From assembly GCA_016784425.1 (NCBI GenBank), contig JADHUQ010000004.1:1-36321 (forward strand): a DNA stretch of 36,321 bases. Reading direction: 5' to 3'. Positions 1 to 13,764 of the stretch are shown in pieces. How positions within the stretch are numbered: position 1 is the stretch's first letter; each line of letters starts with the position of its first letter. The translations under genes and the position numbers were made by a program. The notes under the pieces were generated by a model. The model was not told where the DNA came from. It did no database searches and saw nothing but the letters and a program-made list of their open reading frames with translations. Source of the DNA: Candidatus Delongbacteria bacterium. Lineage in GTDB: Bacteria > CAIWAD01 > BS150m-G50.

Positions 1-525
1 AGATCGATCTCCAACAAGCCAGCGTGATCTGGATTTGGAATTGGAAAAGGTTTCATAACCTGACTATAGCCATGTCAATGAGCGAAAAACAGTAGAATCT
101 GCTGATTCTTAAGCATGATTAATTTTGAGCAGCCCTATAGCGCTCTACAAGATTGTCCGTATAGCGTTGTATCACTGGAGTTTACAATAATGATGCCGTC
201 CGGTTGAGTATTATTAATGCTAAGATGTTGCCTGCGGAGGCAAGCCAACCCCGCGCTAACAAGAGCTGATCCCCTGTCCGCCGGGGGGTGTCTTTATAAT
301 CAGGCATAGGGGGCATGCTGGTTGAGGGGGCCTGGCAAATGTGGTTGTTAAGCCGGTGGATTTTGCCGGCTGGAGATGTGACAAATAGCGCTATCTCCTT
401 ATGCGCATCTGAAAAGCACAATCGCCAGCCCCACCGGTCTCAATCTGCCTCCAGGGCTCGCTCTGCCTTTAGTTGTGGGTATCCCTGTCTCAAAACAACT
501 ACTCCAGGTCCGACGATGAAATATG

Positions 526-3117
526 TTATTCCTGGCCGTTAAACAGCTCTCCCTGATCTTCCTCGCTGGCGCCACCTGCGTCCTGATCGTGACCGGGGTC
601 TTTCTCCCTGTTCTCCCGCCGGGCGCCTGTTTCAAAAAGGGGCTCTGTCGGATTATCGTTGTCGTCATCATTCCCATTCAATCCTTCGTCCATCTGAACG
701 ACTTCCAGGTCGCCGATGCTGTCCCCTTTGTCAATCCTTATCAGTCGGACACCCTGAGTAGCGCGTCCCATGACTCTGATCTGTTTGATCGGTTGCCGGA
801 TTAATACGCCGCTGGTAGTGATGATCAATAGATCGTGGCTGTCGGTCACCAGCTTAATCCCCACCAGGGGGCCGGTTTTCTCGCTGACTTTGATGGTCAA
901 CACCCCTTTGGTGCCACGTCTGGTCAAGCGGTAGTCCTTGACCAGTGAGCGTTTTCCGTAGCCATTCTGCGACAACACCAACAGTGAATGCTCCTCTGAT
1001 GGAGTCGTTACCATACCGACCACGTAGTCCTCTTTGCTGCCCAGGGTGACCGACCTGACACCGGCGGCAGTACGACCCATCTGACGTACATCAGACTCCT
1101 TGAAACGTGCAGCCTTGCCTTCGCGGGTGGCCACGATGATCTCATGCTGGCCATCGGTGAGGTGAACATTTATCAGGCTGTCGTCATCTTTCAGTTCGAT
1201 TGCCCTGATCCCGGCGCGTCGGGGGCGGGAAAACTGCTCGAGTGAGACCTTCTTGATAACACCCAGTCGGGTGGCCATCATTACATGTTTCGATCCATCG
1301 AAGTCTTTCACCATCAAAACCGCAGTTACAGTCTCGTCGCGTGGTTTCTCCAGCAAATTGACAATAGCGCGCCCCTTGGCCGCCCGCCCTGCATGCGGAA
1401 TCTCGTGAACTTTAAGCCAGTAAACGCGACCGTTGGAGGTGAAAAACATGATATAGTCATGTGTAGATCCGATGAAAAGGCTGCTGATAACATCCTCTTC
1501 CTTGGTGGTGGCGCCGGTCATGCCCCGCCCGCCCCGATTCTGCTTTTTGAAACCACTGACCGGGAAGCGTTTAATAAAACCATCACGCGAGATGGTAATC
1601 ACCACGTCCTCTTCGGCGATCATATCCTCGATGGTGAATTCACTTTCCTCCGGCAACAACTCGGTACGCCTGTCGTCGCCATACTTCTTGTCAAGCTCGT
1701 CCAGGTCTTCCTTGATGATATCTTTTTGCAGCTGTTCGGATCCCAGAATCTTCTTCATACGGTTGATCAGCTTATTCAACTCCTTCAGTTCCTCGGCCAG
1801 CTTGTCCCGTTCCAGTCCGGTCAGTTTCTGCAACCTCATTTCGAGGATAGCTTTTGCCTGGACATCGGAAAGTTCAAAGCGGTCAATCAACGCCAGGCGG
1901 GCTGTGTCGGGGGTTTGACTGCTGCGTATAATTGCGATAACCGCGTCGATATTATCCAGCGCTATTTGCAGCCCCAGCAGGATATGCGCACGCGCTTCCG
2001 CTTTGCTCAGCTCGAACCGGGTGCGCCGCACTATGACCTCGATGCGATGCTCGGTATAGTAGAAAATCAGATCCCGTAAGTTGAGCAGGCGTGGCTGGCT
2101 GTTAACCAGAGCCAGCATGTTGACACCAAAAGTCACCTGCATCTGGGTGTGTTTAAAGAGGTAGTTGAGCACCACCTTGGCGACTACATCCCGTTTCAGT
2201 TCCAGTATCAAACGCATCCCGTCACGGTCCGATTCGTCGCGGATATCGGCCAGGCCCTCCAGTTTACGCGCCTTTACCAGTTCCACTATTTTCTCAATCA
2301 GACGCAGCTTGTTAACCTGATAAGGCAGCTCGGTAATAACGATCCGCTCTTTACCACCGCGACCGCTCTCAATATTGGCGAGAGCACGCACGATGACCCG
2401 GCCCAAACCGGTGCGATATGCATCCTGCACCCCTTTGTACCCGTAGATGATGCCAGCTGTAGGGAAATCTGGCGCCTTGACGAACTTCATCAGATCGTCC
2501 GGTGTGGCCTGGGGGTTGTCGAGGAAATACTTGGTACCGGCTATTACTTCACGCAGATTGTGGGGGGCAAAATTGGTTGCCATTCCGACCGCGATACCTG
2601 AGGTGCCGTTGACCAGAAGGTTGGGAACACGACCGGGCAACACCGTCGGCTCCATCATGCTCTCGTCATAGTTGGGTACGAAATCAACAGTTTTTTTGTC
2701 AATATCCGCGAGCAGCTCAGTGGCGATATGGCTCATCCGGGCTTCGGTGTAACGGTAGGCGGCAGCACTGTCGCCGTCAATCGAACCAAAGTTACCCTGT
2801 CCATCCACCAGGGGATAGCGTAACGAGAAATCCTGCACCATACGTACCAGTGCATCGTAAACAGCGCTATCGCCATGAGGATGGTACTTACCGATCACAT
2901 CACCGACAATACGGGCTGATTTTTTGTAGGCCTTATTGGGCTGCAGATTGAGGTCCTGCATTCCAAACAGAATGCGCCGGTGTACCGGCTTCAAGCCGTC
3001 ACGTACATCGGGCAGGGCGCGCTGCACGATCACCGACATTGAATAATCCAGGTAGGAGTTTTTCATCTCCGTTTCTATCGGGATATCGTTTATCCGCTGC
3101 TTGTCATTAAATAGCAA
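526..3117 (-). CDS. gyrA: DNA gyrase subunit A (likely TTG start at 3117; the ORF track extends to 3159)
   Basis: Protein contains [36 protein letters not shown], the QRDR-like [41 protein letters not shown], and C-terminal beta-pinwheel repeats. A GGAGAAG Shine-Dalgarno-like sequence lies upstream of the TTG at 3117. Confidence 0.95.
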   Translation of the reverse strand: MLFNDKQRINDIPIETEMKNSYLDYSMSVIVQRALPDVRDGLKPVHRRILFGMQDLNLQPNKAYKKSARIVGDVIGKYHPHGDSAVYDALVRMVQDFSLRYPLVDGQGNFGSIDGDSAAAYRYTEARMSHIATELLADIDKKTVDFVPNYDESMMEPTVLPGRVPNLLVNGTSGIAVGMATNFAPHNLREVIAGTKYFLDNPQATPDDLMKFVKAPDFPTAGIIYGYKGVQDAYRTGLGRVIVRALANIESGRGGKERIVITELPYQVNKLRLIEKIVELVKARKLEGLADIRDESDRDGMRLILELKRDVVAKVVLNYLFKHTQMQVTFGVNMLALVNSQPRLLNLRDLIFYYTEHRIEVIVRRTRFELSKAEARAHILLGLQIALDNIDAVIAIIRSSQTPDTARLALIDRFELSDVQAKAILEMRLQKLTGLERDKLAEELKELNKLINRMKKILGSEQLQKDIIKEDLDELDKKYGDDRRTELLPEESEFTIEDMIAEEDVVITISRDGFIKRFPVSGFKKQNRGGRGMTGATTKEEDVISSLFIGSTHDYIMFFTSNGRVYWLKVHEIPHAGRAAKGRAIVNLLEKPRDETVTAVLMVKDFDGSKHVMMATRLGVIKKVSLEQFSRPRRAGIRAIELKDDDSLINVHLTDGQHEIIVATREGKAARFKESDVRQMGRTAAGVRSVTLGSKEDYVVGMVTTPSEEHSLLVLSQNGYGKRSLVKDYRLTRRGTKGVLTIKVSEKTGPLVGIKLVTDSHDLLIITTSGVLIRQPIKQIRVMGRATQGVRLIRIDKGDSIGDLEVVQMDEGLNGNDDDNDNPTEPLFETGARRENREKDPGHDQDAGGASEEDQGELFNGQE

Positions 3118-3123
3118 GTGTTC

Positions 3124-3154
3124 TTCTCCACAAGTTTTCCACATTTTTTCCACA
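3124..3154 (+). promoter_or_regulatory. Cluster of three DnaA-box-like 9-mers at 11-bp spacing
   Basis: TTCTCCACA (3124-3132), TTTTCCACA (3135-3143), TTTTCCACA (3146-3154). A further TTTTCCACG lies at about 3302-3310. Confidence 0.55.
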
Positions 3155-3456
3155 CACAAACGGCGGCGCTGTTTTTTCTACACTTCCGCTGCCGAATATC
3201 TACAAACCCTGCGCAAAGGGTTGTTTATACTGGTTATATCCAAAAAACAAGCCTTTGGATAATGTCAAGTTATTTTTCCAAAAAAGTCCCTCGTGGCCAA
3301 TTTTTCCACGGTATAACAGCGCGCTCCCGGGGTCTTAGTTTCCACTAAACAGAAACTTATGTACTTCAAAACTCCCCGAACCTTCTCCGATTTTTACCTG
3401 TAACCTGGGCTGTCTGATCAGAATTCTGTTGATCAAAAATCCATTTTGTGAAAACA

Positions 3457-6108
<2,652 letters not shown>

Positions 6109-6112
<4 letters not shown>

Positions 6113-7194
6113 CGTTGTTGCACCATCCCCGGAGTAACTTCAAACAGCGCCAGCCGTCCTGGAAAGAAGCGGTCAAAGTGGGTCGGGTGGGTCGAGGTAA
6201 CCAGGCTCTGTACCCCGGTCGGGATAATTGCGCTTACCGCCGCAATTTTTCCTGCATCCAGCTCACCAAAAAGATCGTCCAGCAACAGCAGCGGTTCTTC
6301 TCCACTCTGTTCCTGCAACAACTGCGCTTCGGTCAATTTTAAGCCGAGCAGCACCAGCTTGTGCTGCCCCTGTGAACCATGGCGCCGCAGGTCGCGTCCA
6401 TCCAGCAGCAACCGAAAATCATCCCGGTGTGGTCCCGCCGCCGTGTAGCCTAATTCCAGGTCTCGGGTCCATCCTGCAGCCAGCGCATCAGCCCAATCTT
6501 CCTCGCGCTTGTCGGGGCGGTAAGTGAAATCCACCTCCATGCCGCCTGTCATCTGGTTCACCAGTTCGCGGAAACGAGGTGCGAACCGGCTGACAAACTG
6601 TTCGCGGCGGCGGATAAGTTCCCGCCCGAAACGAACCAGTTGCTCGTCCCAGGGCTCAAATTCGGCCGGGCTGGTTCGATTTCCGCTACGCTGTTGCTGT
6701 AACAGTCTGGTGCGATTGAGCAGCACGCGACGATAGTTGCTGAGCAGCTCCAGGTAGGCCGGAAACTGCTGCGACAGCAACATGTCGACAAAAGTACGAC
6801 GTTGCTGTGGTGGTCCGGCTGCCAGCGGTGCGTCACCCGGGGTGAGTGCGACTACCGGCACCCGTCCGAAGAAACGAATTGCGCTCTCAACACGCTTGCC
6901 GTTGTAAAAGAACTCACGTCTGCCCCCCTGCCACAACCAACGGGTCGTCACATCCCCAATCCTGTCGGAGTGCCAGTAACCCGTGATCGAGACGGTGGAT
7001 TGATCGAAACGAACAAGTTGCCGGGAGTTCCCGACCCTGAAGCTGCGGGTTACACAGAGGGTATAAACCGCTTCCAGCAAATTTGTTTTACCCACACCGT
7101 TTTCACCAACCAGGGCTACAGGAGTGGCGGGTAAAGTCAAATCCAGGTCCGCATAGTTGCGAAAATTATGCAGAACAAGTCGGGTCAGAATCAT
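6109..7194 (-). CDS. recF: DNA replication/repair protein RecF
   Basis: Walker A GENGVGKTNLLEAVY, LRRHGSQGQHKLVLLGLKL signature, Walker B LLLLDDLFGELD. Located directly downstream of dnaN. Confidence 0.95.
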
Positions 7195-8309
7195 CTCTGC
7201 ATGCGGATTGGCATCAACAGAAAGAGGAGGTCTATATCCTTATCTTCACCGGTAGGAAAGACCAGCACCGGTTTGGAGGCGTCACCAAATTTGAACAGAA
7301 CTTTGTCGGTCGAGATATGCTTCAAAATCTCCTGCAGGTAGTGTGAATTGAAAGCCAGTTGTGTGTCGCTCCCGGCGAATTCTGCGGCCAGACTTTCTGA
7401 TCCCTCACTGCCGAATTCGCTATCTTCGGTCAACAGACCCAATTTGTCCGGCTGAACATCAAACACCACCTGATGGGTGGTGGTGTTGGAGAGGATTGCC
7501 ACACGACGCAATGCTGTCAGCAGCTCCTTGCTTCCTACAACCAACTGGTTGCTGTTGTCCTGGGGAATGACGCTGTTGTAAGGTGGATATTTACCATCGA
7601 TCAGACGACAGAACATAGTGGTTCGTTCAAAGTCGAGCACAACATGATTCTTGGCTATACCGAAGCGGACAGCAGCTGTGACATCATCCAGCAGCTTGGC
7701 TAACTGATTAAGTGCAGAAGTGGGCAAAATCAATCCACTGCTTTCCAGCCCGGAGGAAAACTTATTATCAACCAGCTTGCTCAACCGATGGCCATCCGTA
7801 GAAACAACTGTCAGACAATCCGGTTCAAAATGGAAATAAACACCGGTCAGTGCGGGTCGTAACGGGTCACGGGAAACGGCAAAACTGGTCATTTCCACCA
7901 GAAACTTGAGCTTTTCCGGGGCAATACTGAGGTCGGCTATTTTCTCAATTGCCGGTAAAACCGGGAAATTGTCCGGATCCTGTCCCGGAATCTTGTATTG
8001 TCCGGCGCTGGTGCTGATCCGGATACCCCATTCGCCCTCGCTTTCGATCAACAGATCTTCGTCCGGCATTTCCCGCAGCAACTCCATAAACTTGCGGGCC
8101 GGTACCGATTTGTCACCATTGCGTTCGGCATCGACATCCACCGTTACGGAGATAGAAATATCGAGATCGGTGGCGGTAATCTCCAGTTGACTTTTCTCCA
8201 GCTTGAAGAGAAAATTTTCCAGGATGGGGATGGGGGTTTTACTCGGGATAACACCAACTATCTTCTGGATTTCATTCAGAAAAACTTTCTGATTGATCTT
8301 GAATTTCAT
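7191..8309 (-). CDS. dnaN: DNA polymerase III subunit beta (sliding clamp)
   Basis: MKFKINQKVFLNEIQKIVGVIPSKTPIPILENFLF start, about 372 aa, located between dnaA and recF. Ends LLFLLMPIRMQR. Confidence 0.96.
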   Translation of the reverse strand: MKFKINQKVFLNEIQKIVGVIPSKTPIPILENFLFKLEKSQLEITATDLDISISVTVDVDAERNGDKSVPARKFMELLREMPDEDLLIESEGEWGIRISTSAGQYKIPGQDPDNFPVLPAIEKIADLSIAPEKLKFLVEMTSFAVSRDPLRPALTGVYFHFEPDCLTVVSTDGHRLSKLVDNKFSSGLESSGLILPTSALNQLAKLLDDVTAAVRFGIAKNHVVLDFERTTMFCRLIDGKYPPYNSVIPQDNSNQLVVGSKELLTALRRVAILSNTTTHQVVFDVQPDKLGLLTEDSEFGSEGSESLAAEFAGSDTQLAFNSHYLQEILKHISTDKVLFKFGDASKPVLVFPTGEDKDIDLLFLLMPIRMQR

Positions 8310-8375
8310 GACCGCTCCAGGGTTGTGGAAGTCAACGGCGTACGATTTTCACACGCCTCTACTCTTGAAGTATGA

Positions 8376-8600
8376 GCTTAATTATAAGATATAATAATAT
8401 AATAGCGTGTGGAAAAGTTAGCAAGTCGGGAAAACAACTTCCAAAACACTAATTTACAAGACTTTATAATCGGTCAAAAAGAGACAATTTCAGGTGAAAA
8501 ACTTCTTAAAAAAATAGCGAATGGTGTGGAAAACACCAAGGAAAAATGTTCTAACTCGTTTATCACAGCTTATCCACACACTTTTTAACACTTTTCCACA
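8376..8600. promoter_or_regulatory. Candidate oriC segment in the dnaA-dnaN intergenic region
   Basis: AT-rich tract TTAATTATAAGATATAATAATATAATAG (about 8379-8406) next to DnaA-box-like 9-mers: TGTGGAAAA at 8408-8416 and 8525-8533, TTATCCACA at 8570-8578, TTTTCCACA at 8592-8600. Confidence 0.65.
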
Positions 8601-9986
8601 TTATTGATCCGGGGACATTTTAAGGCGGCGGCTCAGGTCCTCAACTACTTGTCGATAATCTTCATCCACACTCAGTTTTTTCTCTACCGTTTGTATAGCG
8701 TAAATAACCGTGCTGTGATCCTTGCCACCAAAATACTGACCGATATCTTTCTTGGTGAAACTGGTCAAACGATGGGATAAAAACATGGCGATATGGCGAG
8801 CGTTGGCCACCTGTTTGGTCCGCACTTTTTCCCTGAGTTTGGTGTCAGGCATGCCAAAATGATTCGCGACCACTTTCTGGATATTGTCGATGGAAACGGT
8901 ACGGGGACGCTGGGTGACAATACGGCGCAGAGCGCGGCGGGCCAGCGGCATACTGATCTGTTCCTTCATCAGGCTGGCCATGGCCATCACATGAATCAAC
9001 GCCCGCTCCAGATCACGATTGTTGCTGGTGATGTTGTTCGCAATATACTGGATGACATCCGCAGGAATTGCCACCTGCTCCTCTTCGGCACGGTTCTGGA
9101 GGATAGCCATCCGGGTTTCCTCATCCAGTGGTTGCAGGTCAATTGTGAAGCCGGAGCCGAGCCGGCTGACCAGGCGGAACTCCATTCCCTCCAGATCTTT
9201 TGGGGGTCTGTCTGAGGAGAGGACAATCTGACGACCGGCCTGGTAAAGGGTGTTGAAGGTGTGGAAGAATTCAATCTGAGTTTTGGTTTTGCCGGTCAGG
9301 AACTGGATATCATCCAGAATCAACACATTTACATTGCGGTAGATCTTGTTGAAATCGGTAGAGCGATTGCTCTTCAGCATTTCAATGAAATGGTGATAAA
9401 AAGTGTCGCTGGAAAGATACAAAACCTGAAAATCGGGGTGATTGGCGTTGACCATGTTTCCGATCGCCTGGACCAGATGCGTCTTACCCAGGCCGACATC
9501 ACCATAGACAAACAGCGGATTGAATATAGTTTCACCGGGATTGTTGGCAACAGCCATCGCGGCCGACCGCGCCATCCTGTTGCCGTCACCCTCTATAAAA
9601 TTATCGAAGCGGTACTTGGGGTTAAGGCTGGTCCAGTCCAGCTGTGGAAGAGTGGTGGGCTCTTTTGTTGGAAGGAGCGAAGGAATCTGTGGTTCTACCG
9701 GCTGCAAAGCTCTGTCTCCACCCCCATTGTTACCGTTAGGCTTGATTGAGAGCGTCGCCCCCACACCCAGCACCTCTGTAGCGGCCTGGCTGATTTCCTG
9801 ACCGAATTGTACAATAACATAGTCAAGGAAATAAGGTTCGGGCGCCACGGCGAGCAGCTGACGATCAACCAGCTCGCTGAACACCAGGTCCTTGAACCAG
9901 GTATTGTATGCCTGCTCGCTTATACGACCGCGCAATGACTGATGAAAAGCCTCCCAGGGGGAGAGACTCCCTTCCGGTTGAATCAT
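8601..9986 (-). CDS. dnaA: Chromosomal replication initiator protein DnaA
   Basis: Walker A YGDVGLGKTHLVQAIGN, Walker B VLILDDIQFL, and domain IV GGKDHSTVIYAIQTVEKK. Confidence 0.98.
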   Translation of the reverse strand: MIQPEGSLSPWEAFHQSLRGRISEQAYNTWFKDLVFSELVDRQLLAVAPEPYFLDYVIVQFGQEISQAATEVLGVGATLSIKPNGNNGGGDRALQPVEPQIPSLLPTKEPTTLPQLDWTSLNPKYRFDNFIEGDGNRMARSAAMAVANNPGETIFNPLFVYGDVGLGKTHLVQAIGNMVNANHPDFQVLYLSSDTFYHHFIEMLKSNRSTDFNKIYRNVNVLILDDIQFLTGKTKTQIEFFHTFNTLYQAGRQIVLSSDRPPKDLEGMEFRLVSRLGSGFTIDLQPLDEETRMAILQNRAEEEQVAIPADVIQYIANNITSNNRDLERALIHVMAMASLMKEQISMPLARRALRRIVTQRPRTVSIDNIQKVVANHFGMPDTKLREKVRTKQVANARHIAMFLSHRLTSFTKKDIGQYFGGKDHSTVIYAIQTVEKKLSVDEDYRQVVEDLSRRLKMSPDQ

Positions 9987-10193
9987 GAATAATTCCGTAG
10001 GCAGTTTAAGCTGATGTTAACAAACTTGTCCGGCGGGCTAACGCGACCACCAGCCAGAACAGCGGTAAGAAAAATGTGGTATTGATGGAGCAATCAGTCC
10101 CTGAACAGGCTCTGATTTTTACGCAACAGCTGCTTCTGGAGAAAGGAAACGGGTTTGACCTGACAAACGGGAAAACAAACCCCAGAGCCCAAC

Positions 10194-10461
10194 TATTCCA
10201 CAAGTTTTCCACACACACCCCCGCGAGAAACCGCTCCCGCGACTGCTCTAACATAGAGGCACCCCGCTCGTTTGTCAAGCAATTCTGATCGAGCCGGGCG
10301 ACAGGGTAAAAAAAAAGCTGGAACCAAGCTTAAGTGTTTGTAGTTAATGGTTTTGAGAGACTGGAAAAATGTGGTTGGTAAACGGCCGGAAGTCGCTCCG
10401 GGGAGAGGGGAGATATCGGTGATCAAACAGGAGTGGCCGGTTTTCCAGGTGCTGTGGAAAA
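10194..10461. promoter_or_regulatory. DnaA-box-like sites upstream of dnaA
   Basis: TATTCCACA (10194-10202) and TTTTCCACA (10205-10213) at 11-bp spacing, plus TGTGGAAAA at 10453-10461. Confidence 0.5.
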
Positions 10462-10722
10462 CTAATTAACATTCGCGGCGGTGTGGTTAGACGGTAGACA
10501 AAACAGTTTGGCCCGGCGGGTCAAGCGACCTGAATTTGAGCAAAAAAACGGGATCGGAACAGTTGAATCCTGACCCTGTCCCGGGAGGGGACGTGATACA
10601 ATTGCAGGCTGATGGCAGATGTATCACGTTCTGTTGCGCGTGCCATGAAAGCGGCGCAGAGGGTCGGCCTGCAGGCGCTTCTGAAATAATGCTGTCGAGA
10701 GTGGGCGGTCCGGAAACAGCGG

Positions 10723-13677
10723 CTATTTAACAAGCACCATCTTACCGACAACCCCGTGAGAAGCCCCTCCCCGTAAATGACAAAAGTAGACACCGCTGGG
10801 GTGGTCGCTGGCATCAAAAACAGCCTGGTGGTACCCGGCGGGGAGTTGTTCATTGATAAGAGTGGTAACCCTGACCCCCAGCACATTGAATATATCAAGG
10901 CGTACCGGTAGATCCCGCAGGAGCCGGAAAGATATCTGGGTCCGGTTGTTGAAGGGGTTGGGATAGTTACTGTACAACTCCAGCTGCCGTGGTTGCAGGT
11001 CTGGCGCCACGGTAACCGACTCCGGACTCCAGGCGTTTAAAACCCGCCCCAGCAGTTCCGCCAGCGAGGCGGTGGGTCCCGCACCGGAAATTGCCTCACA
11101 CCCAAAAGCACAGAACAATACCTGATCAGTGGTCCAGACAGCGCCCACCTCGCCGCTGCCCTGGTAGTTGAAAACCGGCGTCGATCCCGCCAGTGGCAGC
11201 AGGCTCGCCGGAGCCACCTGATTGTTAGCACCACCGGCCCCCTGTAACAGTATAGTCATATCATCGCTGACAAGGTTGCCGTCGACACCATCCAGGATAC
11301 GAATATCTACCGCGGAATCCTGAGCTGTGCAGTACAACTGCTCTACCAGGAAAGCGGACCCCCAGAGGTCTTCGATCAGATACTGCCCGGTCAGCAGCAG
11401 TTGACCGCCACCACTGATCCAGTCGGTCAACAACTCCTGTTCGGTTGCGGTCAACGCATCAACCCGGGCGTTGCCGGTGTACCAGATCGCAGCCGTGTAA
11501 TTCTGCAGTACTCCCGCAGCAGTCTCGCCGGCACTCTGATCGATGACATCCCAGAACTGCTCCAGCTCTGTCAGCGATTGTTCGTAATAAGACAACAGCG
11601 TGTTGGAAGTGTCGTCACAGACCACCACCAGGGGGGGGTCTCCCACCCGGAAAATGAAAGTTGTGTCCTGTTCGAAGCCGGTGCCACTGAAATGCACCGC
11701 CAGATCGAGATAGCGCAACTCGTCTCCCGGTGAATCCGCCAGGAGCAGGGTCCAACCGGTCCAGGTTTCACCGTGCAGGTCCAGGGTGCCAACCCAGGCG
11801 GAATCCACTTCAACCGTGAGCAGCGGATCAGCTGTGGAAAGCGACAGACTGATATCCTCAGCCCAGGCGCCGTGGTTTTCAACCAGGAGACGCAACCAGC
11901 CCTGTTCACCGGCGCTGAGGTTGCCATTCCCGTTCCCACCCGCTGAGTCGTCGAGCTCCCAATCTGCGATCACCAACAGTGGTCCCCCCACACCGGGGAT
12001 CTCCTGATCGGTACAGAGAACCTGATGATGGGGATTGAACTCCAGTCCGATGAAATCACCCGGTAAGCGGAAGAGAAAATGGTCAGAAGCGCCGCTGATC
12101 TGTAGCAGAAAGTCAAAACTGTCGCTGGTCGTTGTGATTACAACCGGTACCCGCGGCGTGAAGAGGTTGCCAAACATACTGCTCTGAGCCACCGAAAGAC
12201 TGACCAGAGTGGAATCATCTGGCAGCTGATAACTGGTGGTAAGGTGTTCAAACAGAGGGTAGCCGGGGCTGTAGATCCACTCCTCCATGAAAGGACCCAG
12301 CTCCTCACCGCTGACTGTTTCCATCACGGTGCGGAAATCGTAGGTGCAGATATTGCCGTACTGGAAGGTGGTGTACCAGTCCCGCAGGCCCTGCAGAAAG
12401 TTCTCGTCGCCGATATAAACCCGCAGCGTCTGAAGCACACAGGCCGCTTTCTCGTAGGTCAGGGCGGAGAATAGATACTCCAGCGGCGGGTCGTAAATCG
12501 GTAACGGTTGCGACGGGTGTCCCGCTTGCCAGGAGAGGTAGTAGTCACGCGCCTGTTCCATGTAGTCGAACAGGGATTCAGTGTCGCCCCCCTGGAGAAA
12601 CTGGTAATAGAGAGCTTCACAATAGGTGGCAAACCCCTCATGCAGCCACATCTCCGCAAAGGTCACATGGGTCAGGGCATCCCCCCACCACATGTGGGCG
12701 AGTTCATGCGCGACAATCATTTCGTAAGTGTGCTGCCCGGTAATCAGGTTGTGTCCCAGGGTAGTACAGGTCTGGTGTTCCATGGCGCCGCTGCCACCGT
12801 AGATCGGCGCTTCCGACATCCCGTAACATTCGAACGGGTAATCACCGAAGGTGTCCTGGAAAAAGGTGAACATCTGCGGGACGGTAGAGAAGTCCTCCTG
12901 GGATGCAGTCAGGTGATAAGGGTAAACCCAGTAGTTGAGGGGCACGCCCTCGACCTCATCGTGCCAGGTGGTGTACTGGGAGGCGGTCAGGGTGAGCAGG
13001 TAGGTTGAAATCGGATAGGCGTGTTCGTACTGGAAGGCGACCAGTGAATCCCCCAGCTCTTCGGTACTGACCAGAGTGCCGTTACTGGCCACCACCCAGG
13101 GTTGCGGCACTACCGCGCGTAATGAAACCAACGCCTTGTCGAACGGTTCGTCGTAGCAGGCCACCCAGTTGCGGGTACCCCAGGGATCGGAAACGGTGAA
13201 GATGGTAGACCCGAAATGCATACCGAGACTACCCATACCGGGTGTCAGCGCCGGCTCCCCCTGGTAAAAAGTCTGCAGCGTCAACTGCTCCCCCGGGGGG
13301 CAGTTGTAGCCGACATCAACGAGCAGGTCATCACCGCTGCGACTGAATTCCACCGCCTGGCCATCCAACAGTACACTGTCGACGGTAAAAGCGTGCAGGT
13401 GATAATCGACAACGCTGAGTGTGTCCAGTGTAACCAGGGTCATCTCAACCCTGGCTTCCAGATAAGTCAGTTCCGGGAAAATGCGGAAATCGATGTCATA
13501 GGTAAGGGCGTTCCAACTGTGGGTGGAATCAACCCGCTCTACGGGGCGTGGTGTGCCGTGCTCCATCTGGTGCAACAACTCCCGCTGGTCAAAATGCCCC
13601 CACTGTCTCGGGTCTGTGCTATCGGTCCCCGCCAGCACGCTTACGGAGCAGAGAAAAACGAGCGCCAGAGAAATCAT
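10723..13677 (-). CDS. Secreted M1-family-like metallopeptidase with a C-terminal sorting-like (T9SS type A / FlgD-Ig-like) domain
   Basis: Zinc motif HELAHMWWGD...WLHEGFATYCEALYY and GAMEHQT in place of GAMEN. N-terminal signal peptide MISLALVFLCSVSVLAG. C-terminus LELYSNYPNPFNNRTQISFRL...PSGVYFCHL...GKMVLVK. Start placed at the Met preceding the signal peptide (13677). Confidence 0.9.
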   Translation of the reverse strand: MISLALVFLCSVSVLAGTDSTDPRQWGHFDQRELLHQMEHGTPRPVERVDSTHSWNALTYDIDFRIFPELTYLEARVEMTLVTLDTLSVVDYHLHAFTVDSVLLDGQAVEFSRSGDDLLVDVGYNCPPGEQLTLQTFYQGEPALTPGMGSLGMHFGSTIFTVSDPWGTRNWVACYDEPFDKALVSLRAVVPQPWVVASNGTLVSTEELGDSLVAFQYEHAYPISTYLLTLTASQYTTWHDEVEGVPLNYWVYPYHLTASQEDFSTVPQMFTFFQDTFGDYPFECYGMSEAPIYGGSGAMEHQTCTTLGHNLITGQHTYEMIVAHELAHMWWGDALTHVTFAEMWLHEGFATYCEALYYQFLQGGDTESLFDYMEQARDYYLSWQAGHPSQPLPIYDPPLEYLFSALTYEKAACVLQTLRVYIGDENFLQGLRDWYTTFQYGNICTYDFRTVMETVSGEELGPFMEEWIYSPGYPLFEHLTTSYQLPDDSTLVSLSVAQSSMFGNLFTPRVPVVITTTSDSFDFLLQISGASDHFLFRLPGDFIGLEFNPHHQVLCTDQEIPGVGGPLLVIADWELDDSAGGNGNGNLSAGEQGWLRLLVENHGAWAEDISLSLSTADPLLTVEVDSAWVGTLDLHGETWTGWTLLLADSPGDELRYLDLAVHFSGTGFEQDTTFIFRVGDPPLVVVCDDTSNTLLSYYEQSLTELEQFWDVIDQSAGETAAGVLQNYTAAIWYTGNARVDALTATEQELLTDWISGGGQLLLTGQYLIEDLWGSAFLVEQLYCTAQDSAVDIRILDGVDGNLVSDDMTILLQGAGGANNQVAPASLLPLAGSTPVFNYQGSGEVGAVWTTDQVLFCAFGCEAISGAGPTASLAELLGRVLNAWSPESVTVAPDLQPRQLELYSNYPNPFNNRTQISFRLLRDLPVRLDIFNVLGVRVTTLINEQLPAGYHQAVFDASDHPSGVYFCHLRGGASHGVVGKMVLVK

Positions 13678-13764
13678 GAAAACCTCTTTCCCCACACGGG
13701 GGTGTAATCCATCAAACCTGCTCCCGGAGCCGCACGGTGCGGGAGCTCCTGTTCCAGTTATCAC

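Noticed and set aside
94-109. AGAATC-TGCT-GATTCT hairpin as a gyrA terminator
   Set aside because: Short AT-rich stem about 420 nt downstream of the gyrA stop, with a poorly positioned T tract; weak support.
1285-2079. 264-aa plus-strand ORF inside gyrA
   Set aside because: Antisense to a highly conserved gyrA reading frame and without recognisable family motifs; long shadow ORFs are expected there.
8560-8567. TTATCACA as an additional DnaA box
   Set aside because: It lacks one C relative to TTATCCACA (8-mer with a deletion), so it was not counted.
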